Source of the DNA: DATGLE01 sp035294325
GTDB lineage: Bacteria > Chloroflexota > Ktedonobacteria > Ktedonobacterales > Ktedonobacteraceae
Assembly (NCBI GenBank): GCA_035294325.1
Contig: DATGLE010000100.1
Span: 1 to 31,087, forward strand
Direction of reading: 5' to 3'
Length of the DNA: 31,087 nt
The position numbers and the translations under genes were made by a program. The notes below the pieces were generated by a model. The model was not told the origin of the DNA, searched no databases, and saw only the letters and a list, made by a program, of their open reading frames with translations. Of the stretch, positions 30,965-31,087 are shown in pieces. The stretch's first letter is position 1. Every line of letters begins with the position of its first letter.

Positions 30965-31087
30965 ATCCGCAGTCTAACATAACCGGATGAGTTGGGCAAC
31001 CCTTGTAGCTTTTTCGGATGCACTATGAAATAATCTTTGAAGACCTCAAAATTATTCTACCCCATGCATGTATACGAACGAGCGGGG

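Overview
The window looks like chromosomal DNA from a member of the Chloroflexota, most like the Ktedonobacteria. This is an inference from style, not from a marker gene. The supporting signs are moderately high GC, Tat-exported sugar-binding lipoproteins under LacI control, many intergenic palindromes, multiple ABC exporters and two-component systems, and remnants of homing-type endonucleases. No rRNA, CRISPR array, intact transposase or prophage gene is visible.

Layout. (1) 1-4981: a LacI-family regulator (partial, minus strand) is divergent from a three-gene hexuronate operon of a Gfo/Idh/MocA oxidoreductase, glucuronate isomerase (uxaC) and tagaturonate epimerase (uxaE). The two divergent promoters carry matching operators of the form TGTGAnCGnTCACA. 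(2) 5389-13115: a second LacI regulator, a Tat lipoprotein sugar-binding protein, two CUT1-type permeases and a 1016-residue clan GH-A glycoside hydrolase. Together they form a carbohydrate uptake and hydrolysis locus without its own ATPase. (3) 13445-17657: a MarR regulator followed by a heterodimeric ABC exporter with one degenerate ATP site. (4) 17693-24321: a histidine kinase and OmpR-type response regulator (minus strand), divergent from an AMP-ligase, an integral-membrane acyltransferase and a membrane-anchored serine hydrolase. The spacer between them has TTCAGC-N5-TTCAGC direct repeats pointing both ways, which suggests the response regulator controls both transcripts. (5) 24639-28619: a second MarR module driving a DrrAB-like ABC pair and a single-gene ABC exporter. 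(6) 28794-29663: tRNA-Ser(GCU) and tRNA-Trp(CCA) with decayed PD-(D/E)XK and HNH nuclease fragments beside them. (7) 29690-30964: an orphan membrane histidine kinase with a KdpD-like DUF4118 membrane region.

The most unusual signal is a family of long, nearly perfect intergenic hairpins with arms of 21-33 bp. The clearest are at 588-638, 5177-5244, 9982-10031, 13224-13288, 19982-20036, 20116-20162 and 24361-24419. Their stem sequences differ, but at least three share the same GC-rich sequences at the base on both sides. Each stem keeps its own perfect complementarity, and they lack U-tracts, so they are not ordinary terminators.
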